Shown piece by piece: positions 52,211-61,873 of a stretch of DNA of 64,000 nucleotides. The first letter of the stretch is position 1. The number at the start of each line of letters is the position of its first letter. The position numbers were made by a program, and so were the translations under genes. Location: positions 1 through 64,000 of the forward strand of contig QAKH01000048.1 of assembly GCA_003343885.1 (NCBI GenBank), given 5' to 3'. The notes under the pieces were generated by a model. It saw only the letters and a program-made list of their open reading frames with translations, did no database searches and had not been told where the DNA came from. This stretch comes from Clostridiales bacterium (GTDB lineage Bacteria > Bacillota > Clostridia > Oscillospirales > CAG-382).

Positions 52211-52537
52211 ATGAGAAGATACGCATTTACACTGGTTATATTGCTGGTATTACTTACATTTATTGGGTGCAATAACAATGCGCACGATGGGGTTAACGGA
52301 GGTTTTATCAGAAAAACATATTCAGGGATAGTTGAGAAAATATATGAAGATGATGGGACACAGTATTTGGAAGTTAAAACGGCTGACGGTGAAACAATAG
52401 TTTTTACACTGACAGATGAGACAGAAATACAAAGTCCCGACAACATTTCCGCAGGCAACAAAGCAGAGATTGACTGCGTGCTCTGGTATAAAACATCTAC
52501 GTATGAAGCTTTAGGCATAACCGTTACGCCTGATTAA
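52211..52537 (+). CDS. Small putative lipoprotein
   Basis: 108 residues. Lipoprotein signal RRYAFTLVILLVLLTFIGC (lipobox TFIGC), then an OB-like domain: SGIVEKIYEDDGTQYLEVKT, GETIVFTLTDETEIQSPDNI, AGNKAEIDCVLWYKT. Likely a small ligand-binding beta barrel, role unknown. ATG at 52211 with GAGG upstream; GTG one codon earlier is an alternative. Followed 61 bp later by the DUF4349 lipoprotein. Confidence 0.7.
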   Translation: MRRYAFTLVILLVLLTFIGCNNNAHDGVNGGFIRKTYSGIVEKIYEDDGTQYLEVKTADGETIVFTLTDETEIQSPDNISAGNKAEIDCVLWYKTSTYEALGITVTPD

Positions 52538-52598
52538 CTTGTTAAAAAATTATTTTTATACACAAGGCAATTAAATAAAACGGAAAGGATTGATACTC

Positions 52599-53678
52599 GT
52601 GAAATCTTCAGCATCTTACAGATTATCAAGCAACCAAAGACATGATATGAAAAAACTTTTTGCAGCAGCACTTGTGTTATTGCTATGTCTGTTGGTTGCC
52701 GTAAGCTGCTCAGCAAAATCTTACCCCAACGAATCCGCAGACAGTGCCTCTCAAGAAATAGAGCTGCAATTCTACCCGCCCTCAGATACATCAGGAAGCA
52801 CATATTCTAAATATTCAGACGAAATAGGATTCAACTACTCATCAGACACCGACTCATTCTCAAATGCTTATACTGATGAGGAGGAATCATCCGAGGAAAA
52901 CACCGGAGCTGAAATTTCTGATGCTGTTACCCAAAGAAAAATAATTTACTCGTCTTTCTTCGGAATTCAGACAACCGAGTTTGATAAAACCCTTAGTGCG
53001 CTTGACATGCTTTGCGAAAAATACGGAGCTTACTATGAAAAATCTGATGTTTACGGCAGTGCCGAAACGGTAAGCCGAAACGGTTCGTTTACCGTGAGAG
53101 TGCCGGTAGAGAACTACAAAAAGTTCCGTGACGAAGCCGGCACAATAGGCACAGTTGTTCACTCGTCCGAGAATAATGAAGATGTAACGGAAAAATATTT
53201 TGACACGGAAGCTCGCCTTGAAAACGCTAAAATACGCGAGGAACGGCTTTTGGAGATACTTAAGGACGCAGACTCTCTCAACACCGTGCTTATGCTTGAA
53301 AAAGAGCTTGCTGACGTCAGATACGAAATCGAAAGCATGTCCGGAACTCTCAGGAAGTACGACTCTCTTGTAAGCTATTCAACAGTCACTCTGGAAATAG
53401 AAGAAGTTCTCAAGCCGGTAACAGTAAACACTATGCCTAAAACCTTTGGCGAGCGCATATCACAGGCAGTTTCGGGCGGTTTTGAAGATTTTTCCGACGC
53501 TTTTGAGAACATGGTAGTTGTTCTTTCGTACAATCTACCGACAATTATAGCACTTATCATATTGGCAATTGCAGTTCTTATCTTAGTTAAGGTAATAATA
53601 AAAAAATCAAAGCGTAAAAGCATTCCGGTGCCAACACAAAAAGATATCGGAGATAGCAGTGAAGAAAATAAGCAATAA
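52599..53678 (+). CDS. DUF4349 membrane lipoprotein
   Basis: 359 residues from GTG at 52599 (GGAAAGGA upstream). Signal KKLFAAALVLLLCLLVAVSC with lipobox-like AVSC; an ATG at 52647 starts right at this signal and is an alternative. A Ser/Asp/Glu-rich spacer is followed by DUF4349 (ETVSRNGSFTVRVPVENYKKF, VTEKYFDTEARLENAKIREERLLEIL, YEIESMSGTLRKYDSLVSYSTVTLEI), with a coiled coil, and ends in a TM segment (PTIIALIILAIAVLILVKVII). Anchored at both ends. Function unknown in the family. Confidence 0.82.
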   Translation: MKSSASYRLSSNQRHDMKKLFAAALVLLLCLLVAVSCSAKSYPNESADSASQEIELQFYPPSDTSGSTYSKYSDEIGFNYSSDTDSFSNAYTDEEESSEENTGAEISDAVTQRKIIYSSFFGIQTTEFDKTLSALDMLCEKYGAYYEKSDVYGSAETVSRNGSFTVRVPVENYKKFRDEAGTIGTVVHSSENNEDVTEKYFDTEARLENAKIREERLLEILKDADSLNTVLMLEKELADVRYEIESMSGTLRKYDSLVSYSTVTLEIEEVLKPVTVNTMPKTFGERISQAVSGGFEDFSDAFENMVVVLSYNLPTIIALIILAIAVLILVKVIIKKSKRKSIPVPTQKDIGDSSEENKQ

Positions 53679-53709
53679 AAACAAAATTCCATAAGACATC
53701 AAAAAATAC

Positions 53710-53759
53710 GGCTCCGGACAGGTTGCGCTGACAAGCGCTCTCCGTCCGGAGCCTTTTTT
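53710..53759. terminator. Bidirectional terminator
   Basis: GGCTCCGGAC (53710-53719) pairs with GTCCGGAGCC (53744-53753), with an inner GCGCT/AGCGC stem and T/A tracts both sides; serves the convergent DUF4349 and ctpA genes. Confidence 0.88.
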
Positions 53760-53799
53760 CACATATTATTACATTTACCCATTTACCGCAAACCAACTA

Positions 53800-55047
53800 T
53801 TACTGGTAGGTATTGACTTCCATTGCTGCAACAATTTCTATTGCCTTCTGAAGCTGCAAATCCTGCTCGTCGGTCATTTTATGATAGTTTTGTAAAGTTT
53901 CCTCAGGCAATGATACGGGATAATCAGGATCAATTCCCTCTCCGTCGTAACTTACGCCGCACGGCGGAAGGTACGTGCTGACAGAGACGCTTGCAGCTCC
54001 GCCGCCGGGAAGATTTACTATTTCCTGCATTGAGCCTTTTCCGTACGTTGTCTCCCCTACTATCTCCGCTTTATCGTAGTCTCTTAATGCCGCGGTAAAC
54101 AGCTCTGCGGCGCTTGCGGTGTTGCCATTTACAAGGACTGCCATCGGAGCGCTGAATTCTGCGGTATCTGAAACGATAGTTCTTTGAGTGCCGCTCTTTT
54201 CATTTATTATTATGATATTTCCCTCAGGCAGGAGAAAATCAAGTGTTTCGCTGATTCCCTCAAGATTACCGCCCGGATTGTTTCTAACATCAAAGATAAA
54301 GCGCTGAGCTCCGTTTACGGTGAGATCCTGGATTGCGTTTTTAAACTCTTCAGGTGTATTCAGAGTAAACTCACTTATGGTTATAAGTCCGGTATCAGAA
54401 TTGAGCATACGCCATGTAACAGTTTCAAGCTTTATTATTTCTCTTTTCAGAGTGACCGCCCGCTCTGTTCCGGATTCCGACATGACTGTCAGCTCTACTG
54501 AGCTTCCTTCTTCTCCGTTTCCTATTTCTTCTACCGCAAGGTTATATCCGATTTCCGTAACAAGCTTGCCGTTTACACGTGTTATTACTTCTCCCGGCAC
54601 TATTCCGCCTTTTGACGCGGGCGTATCCTTATACACGCTTGTTACATACATACCGCCGGCTGAATTATCATACACAACCGTGACACCTATACCGGTCTTT
54701 ACACCGTCACTCGTTTCAAGCATGTATTCAGCAAATTCTTCTGCGTTCATATAGTATGCGTACTTATCGCCAAGTCCGTACACATAGCCCTGAATAGTAC
54801 TGTCAGCCAGCTTCCGGCTGTCAATTTCTCCTATATATTTACTGCGAAGTATACTGTCTACATTATACATTACCCGGCTTATATCATTTTCCGCCGTTAC
54901 CTGCGAAAGCATTTGAGAATATTTCTCGTTCATTTCATTTTTCGTATAATTATAAGTTATCTGCCAGGTAACAAGTATTGCTGCAGTGAACAGTATCACA
55001 ATCATAGGTACAATCTGCCAGAGTATTTTCCTGTTCTTACCGTTCAA
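53800..55047 (-). CDS. ctpA: S41-family carboxy-terminal processing protease
   Basis: Serine protease with one N-terminal TM (IVPMIVILFTAAILVTWQI), extracellular PDZ domain (GIGVTVVYDN, DTPASKGGIVPGEVITRVNG) and peptidase S41 domain: DVRNNPGGN, NGNTASAAELFTAAL (catalytic Ser), GETTYGKGSMQ (Lys). 415 residues. Start is TTG at 55047, 7 nt after AAAGGAGG. Placed last in the ftsE-ftsX-hydrolase-ctpA run, where such proteases are thought to process or turn over the division hydrolase (inference from context). Confidence 0.93.
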   Translation of the reverse strand: MNGKNRKILWQIVPMIVILFTAAILVTWQITYNYTKNEMNEKYSQMLSQVTAENDISRVMYNVDSILRSKYIGEIDSRKLADSTIQGYVYGLGDKYAYYMNAEEFAEYMLETSDGVKTGIGVTVVYDNSAGGMYVTSVYKDTPASKGGIVPGEVITRVNGKLVTEIGYNLAVEEIGNGEEGSSVELTVMSESGTERAVTLKREIIKLETVTWRMLNSDTGLITISEFTLNTPEEFKNAIQDLTVNGAQRFIFDVRNNPGGNLEGISETLDFLLPEGNIIIINEKSGTQRTIVSDTAEFSAPMAVLVNGNTASAAELFTAALRDYDKAEIVGETTYGKGSMQEIVNLPGGGAASVSVSTYLPPCGVSYDGEGIDPDYPVSLPEETLQNYHKMTDEQDLQLQKAIEIVAAMEVNTYQ

Positions 55048-55110
55048 TTTAATTCCTCCTTTTCTTTTGTCAACCGGTGTCGGAAAACCAAATTTATTAT
55101 ATTATTTGTT

Positions 55111-55149
55111 AAAAACAGGAGCGGCATTCAAGCCGCCCCATGCTCTTTT
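55111..55149 (-). terminator. Hairpin between the hydrolase gene and ctpA
   Basis: GCGGC (55121-55125) with GCCGC (55132-55136), extended by GAGC/GCTC; T run on the minus strand. It may attenuate read-through into ctpA. Confidence 0.65.
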
Positions 55150-55173
55150 GTGTTATTAAAGTTTATTAAAACA

Positions 55174-56373
55174 TTAAAAAGTAACGTAATCCGCAGGATC
55201 CGTAAGATTTCCGTTTTTATAAACTGTAAAATGCAAGTGGTTACCCGTTGAGCGCCCTGATGTTCCGACATAGGCAATTACATCGCCACGCTTTACCTGT
55301 TGACCAGGTACAACATTTAAAGAATTACAATGCCCATACAGTGTCATAACTCCGCCGCCGTGATTTATAGTCACGCAGTTTCCGTATCCGCCGTTCCAGC
55401 CGGCAATTACTACCGTACCGTCGTCGGCCGCGTATATCTCCGTACCCTTCGCGCAAGCGAGGTCATATCCGTTGTGATAAGCGGTCGCTCCCGTGAAAGG
55501 ATCTTTTCTGTATCCGTAATATGAGGTAATTATATAGACATTTCTCGGAAGAGGCAACGCAAATATTCCTGAGTATGTAGTTGTATCTTCCTTGGCAAAC
55601 ATTGCCGCAAGCGCTTTAATTTCAGCGTTCAGCTGATCAATATAAGCCTGTTTTTCGGCAAGTTCCTTTTCATACGCCTCTTTACTCTCATAAACCTGCG
55701 CACGCTTTATTTCTGCTTCAGCCTGCTTTTCTTCGAGCTGAACCCGCAGAGTTTCCTGCTGAGACTTATATTCATCCATATTAAGCTTAGCCGCTTCATA
55801 TTCTGTTTTAGTCTTTTCAAGGTCCTCAAGAGCTGTATTGTAGTTATCCAAGATATTGTTATTGTATGAAAGATGATACGACAGGAGATCCACACGGGAT
55901 ATAAGATCACTGAAATCCTCTGCACTGAAAATAAATTCAACGGAGTTTCCGACGCCGCCGTACTCATAAGACATTCTTATCATATCGTCGAGCATTTTCT
56001 GCTGTTTGTCTATATCCGCCTCGAGGTTAACCATCTGTACTTCCTGCTGGGCAGTCAGCGTATTAAACTGTTCGATAAGGGATTCTATGACAAAAACCTG
56101 TTCATCTATAAGATCTATCTCATAGTTCAGGTTTGTTATTTCAGCTGAAAGGTTATTAGCATCTGCCGTCGCAGTACTTATCATAGACTTAAGACTGCTC
56201 TGTTCGTCATTTATATTATCAAGCTTTGCGTTCAGCGCGTCGATCTCGCTCTGTATCTGCGCATTTGTCTTAGCTGACACCTGCTCGGGACACATAACAA
56301 ATAACATAGCTACCGTCAATGCCGCAAAACATAACAGCACACAAAAAGCCTTCTTTATTTTCAATGCCGTCAA
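55174..56373 (-). CDS. M23 murein hydrolase with coiled coil (PcsB/EnvC-like)
   Basis: 399 residues from TTG at 56373 (GGAGG 8 nt upstream). Signal peptide (AFCVLLCFAALTVAMLFVMC...VSA), a ~200-residue coiled coil (IQSEIDALNAKLDNINDEQ, EKTKTEYEAAKLN), and a C-terminal LytM/M23 domain: YHNGYDLACAKGTEIYA, GGVMTLYGHCN and GNHLHFTVYKNG, with the zinc ligands His (YHNGYD) and His (HLHF) visible. The coiled coil is the part that FtsEX grips in PcsB, EnvC and CwlO, so FtsEX should activate it. Confidence 0.9.
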   Translation of the reverse strand: MTALKIKKAFCVLLCFAALTVAMLFVMCPEQVSAKTNAQIQSEIDALNAKLDNINDEQSSLKSMISTATADANNLSAEITNLNYEIDLIDEQVFVIESLIEQFNTLTAQQEVQMVNLEADIDKQQKMLDDMIRMSYEYGGVGNSVEFIFSAEDFSDLISRVDLLSYHLSYNNNILDNYNTALEDLEKTKTEYEAAKLNMDEYKSQQETLRVQLEEKQAEAEIKRAQVYESKEAYEKELAEKQAYIDQLNAEIKALAAMFAKEDTTTYSGIFALPLPRNVYIITSYYGYRKDPFTGATAYHNGYDLACAKGTEIYAADDGTVVIAGWNGGYGNCVTINHGGGVMTLYGHCNSLNVVPGQQVKRGDVIAYVGTSGRSTGNHLHFTVYKNGNLTDPADYVTF

Positions 56374-56406
56374 AACTATTACCTCCGTCCTGTTTTTTTA
56401 ACTGCT

Positions 56407-57294
56407 TTAGACTTTCATATATTTCCTTATTGCAAACGCACTGCCGATGACACCGAGAAGTATTCCGGCTGCAAAGAATATAAGCAAATAGTATATGTTC
56501 AACTCGCCGAACGACGGTATTTTCACAAATCCGTCGAATCTTTCTGACAACTCGGTCAAAGGAACACGGTACAAATAATACTGGACAGCGTATCCTAATA
56601 CTCCGGAAACTGCTCCGATAATTGCGCCCTCAAAAACAAACGGCATTGTTATGTACCACTTTGTCGCGCCTATATACCGCATGACTGTTATTTCCATTTC
56701 TCTTGCGTGATAAGTCAGCTTTATGGTATTTGATATAACAAATACCGAAACTGCTACGAGCAATATCATAAGCCATGTTCCGCCCAAAGAAATAGCATTT
56801 TTAAAGTTTTCTATATTTTTTGCTATGTCGTAGCGATTTTTTACCTTATCGACACCCTCTATACGTTCAAGGTTATAAACAAGCGCGTCTATGCTGTCTA
56901 TACTTTCGTATTCTATCTTGAATGTGTCAGGCAAAGGATTAGTCGTTTCATCGTACGAATCAAATATGTAAGCAAACTCCTCGTCAAATTTTTCTTTCTC
57001 TGACTTGAGCGCCTCAGCCTTTGAAATAAATTCTACGCTTTTGACATTTTTCAGAGCGTTTATGGCTTCTGAAGCCGCGGAAACGGTTTCAGCGTCCGCC
57101 GTTAAATTCATATAAACCACAATCTCATTAAAATCATCAATATTGCTTATACTTTGATTTATCGTTACAATCAGCGTAGTAAAAATTCCTATCAGCAAAA
57201 GTGAGGAACCAAGAATAAGGACTGACGCCGCACTTCTTACACCGTTACGGACAAATCCCTTGAAGCCTTCCGCAATAAAATTGAACCTATTCAT
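56407..57294 (-). CDS. ftsX: Cell-division membrane protein FtsX
   Basis: Membrane partner of FtsE that relays ATP hydrolysis to a periplasmic/extracellular hydrolase. 295 residues from the ATG at 57294; a TTG directly before it is less likely. Four TM segments: ~20-45, then three at the C-terminal half (LGGTWLMILLVAVSVFVIS, FEGAIIGAVSGVLGY, NIYYLLIFFAAGILLGVIG), with the extracellular loop between TM1 and TM2 (VEFISKAEALKSEKEKFD). Overlaps ftsE by 8 bp. Confidence 0.94.
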   Translation of the reverse strand: MNRFNFIAEGFKGFVRNGVRSAASVLILGSSLLLIGIFTTLIVTINQSISNIDDFNEIVVYMNLTADAETVSAASEAINALKNVKSVEFISKAEALKSEKEKFDEEFAYIFDSYDETTNPLPDTFKIEYESIDSIDALVYNLERIEGVDKVKNRYDIAKNIENFKNAISLGGTWLMILLVAVSVFVISNTIKLTYHAREMEITVMRYIGATKWYITMPFVFEGAIIGAVSGVLGYAVQYYLYRVPLTELSERFDGFVKIPSFGELNIYYLLIFFAAGILLGVIGSAFAIRKYMKV

Positions 57295-57970
57295 CAAACA
57301 TACCGCCTATTCTGTCGCTTTCAACAATTCCGTCCTTTAAAGTGATAACTCTTTTCTTAAAGCGATCGACAAGGTCTTTTTCGTGAGTTACCACAATTAC
57401 CGTTTTTCCAAGCTCTTTATTAAGCGCTATAAGCAGCCTCATAATATCAAGGCTCATTTCCGGGTCGATATTTCCCGTAGGCTCATCTGCTATAAGTATT
57501 CTCGGATTGTTGGCAAGCGCTCTTGCAAGTGCGACTCTTTGCTTTTCACCGCCGGACAATTGCGCCGGGAAAGCATTTATACGGTCTTTTAGCCCTACGG
57601 CTTCGACAAATATCGGTACGTTTGCTTTTATCAAACGATTTGGTGCTCCGACGACCTGCATTGCGAACGCGACGTTTTCATACACTGTCTTTTTGGGAAA
57701 CAGGCGGAAATCCTGAAACACAACGCCCATTGTGCGGCGAAGATACGGAACCTTACCTTCTCTCATTTTATCAAGTCTGAAATTATTGATAAGCAGACGT
57801 CCGTCTGAAATTTTCTCCTCCCTGAGAAGCAGTTTGGTGAGCGTTGTTTTTCCCGCTCCGGAATGTCCGACTATGAAAACGAACTCCCCGTCTTCTATTT
57901 TCAGATTTACGTCTTTTAATATGTAATTTTTTCCGTCATATGTTTTGCTGACATTTTTGAATTCAATCAT
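57287..57970 (-). CDS. ftsE: Cell-division ATP-binding protein FtsE
   Basis: ABC ATPase. 227 residues from the ATG at 57970 (CGGAG upstream). Walker A GHSGAGKTTL, Q-loop VFQDFRLF, signature LSGGEKQRVALARAL, Walker B ILIADEPTGNID, H-loop VVTHEKDLV. Coupled to ftsX by overlap. The regulator gene ends 14 bp upstream, so all may be co-transcribed. Confidence 0.95.
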   Translation of the reverse strand: MIEFKNVSKTYDGKNYILKDVNLKIEDGEFVFIVGHSGAGKTTLTKLLLREEKISDGRLLINNFRLDKMREGKVPYLRRTMGVVFQDFRLFPKKTVYENVAFAMQVVGAPNRLIKANVPIFVEAVGLKDRINAFPAQLSGGEKQRVALARALANNPRILIADEPTGNIDPEMSLDIMRLLIALNKELGKTVIVVTHEKDLVDRFKKRVITLKDGIVESDRIGGMFDE

Positions 57971-57984
57971 TTTTGTGCTCCGTA

Positions 57985-59070
57985 TCAATATTTAACCGGT
58001 TTTGAAGTCAGGTATTTCTTTACCATAAGCGCAACTTTAAAAGTAATGGCATGTTCAAATTCACGCAAATCAAGTCCGGTCAGCTTACGGATCTTTTCAA
58101 GTCTGTAAACAAGCGTATTTCTATGTACGAAAAGTTTTCTTGACGTTTCAGAGACGTTTAAGTTATTCTCAAAGAAAGCCTGTATTGTCATAAGAGTTTC
58201 TCTGTCGAGGCTTTCAAGAGAACCTTTTTTGAATACTTCCTGCAAAAACATTTCACAAAGAGTTGTAGGAAGCTGATAAATAAGTCTGCCTATACCAAGA
58301 TTTTCATAGTTGATTATATTTTTCTTAGTATCAAAGACTTTTCCGACCTCTATAGCAACCTGAGATTCACGGAATGAAGCTGCGAGGTCTTTAAGTGTTT
58401 CGGCAACAGTTCCTATTCCTATCGTAACTCTTAAGAAGAATTCAGAGCTTATAGTATCCGCTATGGTATGAGCCAATTTCTCAAGTTCCTTTGACTCTAC
58501 GTTATACTTAACCTCTCGGACAAGTACTATATCGTTTTCACCTATACTGATTACATAGTCCTTGTTTTTATCCGGGAACATATTCTGGAGAATATCATAA
58601 GGTATAACTTCGCCTTTTTCCGTGAAGCGGATAAAGAATACTGCTTTCGGAGCGTCTACCTCAAAGTGAAGTTCTTTTGCTTTAATATATATATCACTTG
58701 GAAGTATATTATCAAGTATGATATTCTTTATGAAACTTATCTTATCATACTTTTCTCCGTAAAGACTTTTTATGCTGGTAAAGGAAACCGAGAGCACATT
58801 GCAGATATCTGCGGCATCCTTATCCGTGCCCTCTACAGCGATTACATTTTCCGGGCGTGTATACGAACCAATCGGACAATAAGTGTATCCATCGAGAGTT
58901 ACGGTCGTGGAATCTTCATCAAAATATCCAAGAACCTCCTCCTTGTTCTCTCCGATGTGAACAAGCTCAGTACAGGCTATTACCATGCCTATATCGTCCA
59001 TCACATATATGGCTCTGTTTACGCTTTCCTTCAATTGGTTTATAACATTTTGAAATACTCTTGCTGACAT
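57985..59070 (-). CDS. CdaR/PucR-type transcriptional regulator
   Basis: 361 residues from the ATG at 59070 after GGAGGGG. N-terminal putative sugar-diacid-recognition region (CELVHIGENKEEVLGYF, YCPIGSYTRPENVIAVEG), a central GGDEF-like region (GIGTVAETLKDLAASFRESQVAIEVG) and C-terminal HTH_30 (FFENNLNVSETSRKLFVHRNTLVYRLEKI). Such regulators respond to sugar diacids such as glycerate, or purines; the target cannot be read here. Its place upstream of ftsEX may be incidental or may regulate the division genes. Confidence 0.88.
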   Translation of the reverse strand: MSARVFQNVINQLKESVNRAIYVMDDIGMVIACTELVHIGENKEEVLGYFDEDSTTVTLDGYTYCPIGSYTRPENVIAVEGTDKDAADICNVLSVSFTSIKSLYGEKYDKISFIKNIILDNILPSDIYIKAKELHFEVDAPKAVFFIRFTEKGEVIPYDILQNMFPDKNKDYVISIGENDIVLVREVKYNVESKELEKLAHTIADTISSEFFLRVTIGIGTVAETLKDLAASFRESQVAIEVGKVFDTKKNIINYENLGIGRLIYQLPTTLCEMFLQEVFKKGSLESLDRETLMTIQAFFENNLNVSETSRKLFVHRNTLVYRLEKIRKLTGLDLREFEHAITFKVALMVKKYLTSKPVKY

Positions 59071-59086
59071 GTTCACCCCTCCTCTA

Positions 59087-59917
59087 TCATTCTCTTATAA
59101 GTTTTATCGTATATACTATTGCAAACACTATATACTGTGCAAGCATCACCGTAAGCATTGTAGTCGAGTTAATGCTGAGCGGAGCTTCGCCTGTAACATC
59201 CGATATCTTTATGAACATGAAGACAGTCCAAAATGCAAGCGAAATATAATACGGGAAAAATAGTAAAGAACGCTGTTTAATTCGCTGAGAGGGATGCTTT
59301 GTGCAATTTTTCTTTATATACCAAGAAGCTACAATTCCCACTGCTGCAAACGCAATCACCAACAACACTTTTCCGGCAATTCCTCTGGCAGTATAAACAT
59401 GCCAGTATTTGTAAAGCAGCCCCGCAAGCAACGCGTTTTCCAGGCTGAACAGCAAAAAATCCTGATGATATATTTTTGATACATAGTATAGCAGCGCAAG
59501 TACCACCGTTACGGCAAGAATAAACATGCAGTCGGATGCGTTATTTACTATCTTAACGCCGAAATATGCTGAAAAGTAAGCTACATAAAGCATCAGCGCC
59601 AACGCATTTACACTCGAAAGCACCCTTAAGCTCTCATCTGTTTTCTTAACTCTGCTTACTACCACCCACACTGCCGAAGCGACCAACAAAAGCGACACAA
59701 CCGCTATATACACCGGATGTCTGAACAACTTGTACAGCTCGTACGCCATGTTCAAACCGGAAGCGTGTCTTTGAGCAAGCGTGGTACTAACCCTCATAAT
59801 CAGTAAAACCATTGCACACAGTATGAAAAACATCGATGACATCTTGTAGAAATCAACGTCACTCTTTTTTATGCTGTTTGTATTTGTTTTCTTGCCTTGT
59901 GAAAGCTTTGATGACAT
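59087..59917 (-). CDS. Polytopic membrane protein, unknown function
   Basis: 276 residues from the ATG at 59917 (CGGAG 8 nt upstream). A short hydrophilic N-terminus, then about seven or eight TM helices (MSSMFFILCAMVLLIMRVS, PVYIAVVSLLLVASAVWVVV, LALMLYVAYFSAYFGV, CMFILAVTVVLALLYYVS, ALLAGLLYKYWHV, VLLVIAFAAVGIVASWYI, ...). No motif is recognised. Co-oriented, 17 bp from the regulator gene, so in the same operon. Confidence 0.68.
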   Translation of the reverse strand: MSSKLSQGKKTNTNSIKKSDVDFYKMSSMFFILCAMVLLIMRVSTTLAQRHASGLNMAYELYKLFRHPVYIAVVSLLLVASAVWVVVSRVKKTDESLRVLSSVNALALMLYVAYFSAYFGVKIVNNASDCMFILAVTVVLALLYYVSKIYHQDFLLFSLENALLAGLLYKYWHVYTARGIAGKVLLVIAFAAVGIVASWYIKKNCTKHPSQRIKQRSLLFFPYYISLAFWTVFMFIKISDVTGEAPLSINSTTMLTVMLAQYIVFAIVYTIKLIRE

Positions 59918-59946
59918 TTTATACACTCCGTTATTTTATTTTTTGA

Positions 59947-60696
59947 CTAATCCAAGTTACCTGTAAAAAACATTACCGAGGAAATAACACAGACAGGGGC
60001 AGTTTCTGTTCTTAGAATACGCTTTCCCAAAGAAGCAAGAGCTACGCCGTTTGACTTTGCATAATCCGCTTCTTTTTCACTTATACCGCCTTCCGGTCCG
60101 ACAAGGAAAGCATAACTTTCAGCTCTCCTGTCCAAAGAGGCTTCTTTCAAAATTTCTGACAGAGCTCGGTGCGGTTCGGTTTCATAGCAGACAAAACCGC
60201 AGTCGGCGCCGGCAATTTCGCTTATCGCCGTTTCGTAATCAACGGTATCCGAAACATACGGTACGATACCCCGCATACTCTGCATTGCCGCGGTTTTAGC
60301 AATTTTCTGCCAACGCTCGTTTTTCTTTAAAAGAGCCTTGCCGTCCGGCCGTGACACGCATCGGCTTGTTAACACCGGTACGATTTTTCTCACGCCAAGC
60401 TCGACAGCCTTCTGAATAATACTGTCAAACTTATCGCTTTTAGTAAGTGCCTGATACAGCGTGACACTCACGTCCGGTTCCCTGTCACTCTTTATTTTAC
60501 CCATAACTCTAAAATTAACTCGTTCCGAGTCTATACTTTCAATGACGCACTGATATTCATATCCTTCGTCGTCACACAATACGTACTCCTCTCCGGGTTT
60601 CGCTCTTAAAGAGAAGGAAATGTGCCTTGCATCTTCGCCGCAGACCGATACAATATTCCCGGATAAAACGCCTTTTTCTATAAAGAAGCGTGGCAC
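59947..60696 (-). CDS. rsmE: 16S rRNA m3U1498 methyltransferase RsmE
   Basis: SPOUT-class methyltransferase of the ribosomal decoding region. 249 residues from GTG at 60696, giving the usual VPRFFIEKG start with GGTGG upstream; an ATG at 60714 adds six residues and is an alternative. Motifs: QALTKSDKFDSIIQKAVELG, TSRCVSRPDGKALLKKNERWQKI, FLVGPEGGISEKE and LGKRILRTETAPV (SAM knot). Overlaps prmA by 19 bp, so the two methyltransferases are coupled. Confidence 0.93.
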   Translation of the reverse strand: MPRFFIEKGVLSGNIVSVCGEDARHISFSLRAKPGEEYVLCDDEGYEYQCVIESIDSERVNFRVMGKIKSDREPDVSVTLYQALTKSDKFDSIIQKAVELGVRKIVPVLTSRCVSRPDGKALLKKNERWQKIAKTAAMQSMRGIVPYVSDTVDYETAISEIAGADCGFVCYETEPHRALSEILKEASLDRRAESYAFLVGPEGGISEKEADYAKSNGVALASLGKRILRTETAPVCVISSVMFFTGNLD

Positions 60697-61670
60697 AGCG
60701 TAACCACCGCCCATTCTTCTTTTTCCGTGAGCTCCATTACCCGGAATCCACTTTTCTCAAGTGCGCCTATCACCTCTTGCGAGCGCTCGGCAATAATTCC
60801 GGATACTATAAGGACACCGCTTTGCTCAAGAACCTTTTTAAAAAGCGGAGCCATTGCCATTATAACATCGGCAACAATATTTGCGACTACCATATCATAC
60901 TTTTCATCTGTAATTTTCCGGTACAATGCCTCGTCTTCAAGAACATTTCCCGCAATTACTTCGTATTTTTCTCTGTCGATTTCGTTAAAACCGTAATTCT
61001 CCGCCGCAATACGCGCACTGTTATGGTCAATGTCCACTGCGGTAACGTGTCCTGCGCCAAGCTTCAGCGCGGCAATTCCGAGTATTCCGCTGCCGCAGCC
61101 CATATCAAGCACCTTTGCGCCGTCAAGCTTTCCACCCGATAAAGTCTGCTCGATTTTTTCAAGACAGAGCCTTGTTGTGGCATGTGAGCCTGTTCCGAAA
61201 GAGGACGACGGATCTATTTGTATGACAATTCTTCCGTCGTCTTTCTCAAGTGTTTCCCAAGAGGGCTTTATTATAAGTTTTTCGCCGACAGGGAATGGTT
61301 TAAAATATTTTTTCCAGTTGTTTTCCCAATCCTGTTCCTCAAGCTTGGTGTCTGAATCAATTTCCAGCCTGCCGAAAACATTCTCTGTGTCTTCTGATTT
61401 CAGCCTCTTGAGTTCATTCTTTACAGCGATAATCGTTTCTATTCCCTGCGAGTTTTCGGGAACATAAAAAGTCACGGTAGTTTCGCACTCTTTAAGTTTT
61501 AGAAGGTCGTCCTCTATATAGTCGAAATAAACCTCCTTATTCTCAAGAAACTCGCTGAACTCCGTACTGTCGCACACTTCGTATCCGACTATTCCGTTCA
61601 TCAACAGAATTCCCGACACCGGTTCAATTCCGGCGTTTGAAGTGTAGATAATATTTTTAATCCAAAGCAT
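60678..61670 (-). CDS. prmA: Ribosomal protein L11 methyltransferase
   Basis: Trimethylates L11. 330 residues from the ATG at 61670 (CGGAGAG upstream). N-terminal L11-binding domain, then a class I SAM domain: IDPSSSFGTGSHATTRLCLE (family signature), KVLDMGCGSGILGIAALKLGAG, TAVDIDH, VVANIVADVIMAMAP. The usual prmA-rsmE pair. Confidence 0.94.
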   Translation of the reverse strand: MLWIKNIIYTSNAGIEPVSGILLMNGIVGYEVCDSTEFSEFLENKEVYFDYIEDDLLKLKECETTVTFYVPENSQGIETIIAVKNELKRLKSEDTENVFGRLEIDSDTKLEEQDWENNWKKYFKPFPVGEKLIIKPSWETLEKDDGRIVIQIDPSSSFGTGSHATTRLCLEKIEQTLSGGKLDGAKVLDMGCGSGILGIAALKLGAGHVTAVDIDHNSARIAAENYGFNEIDREKYEVIAGNVLEDEALYRKITDEKYDMVVANIVADVIMAMAPLFKKVLEQSGVLIVSGIIAERSQEVIGALEKSGFRVMELTEKEEWAVVTLCHASL

Positions 61671-61873
61671 ATATTCTCTCCGATAATCCAATAATTTTAA
61701 AACTGAATCAAAAATTGTGCAAAAATCACATACTTTCTATCCAATATGCAGTATTTCTATATCATTTTACATTTTTTTGTTGAAAATGTCAATAAGGTTT
61801 TTTCGCTTTTTTATGAAGATTTCATATATTTTTTTAAATTATTTTATGCATTTAGTCCAATTTAAAAAACCTA

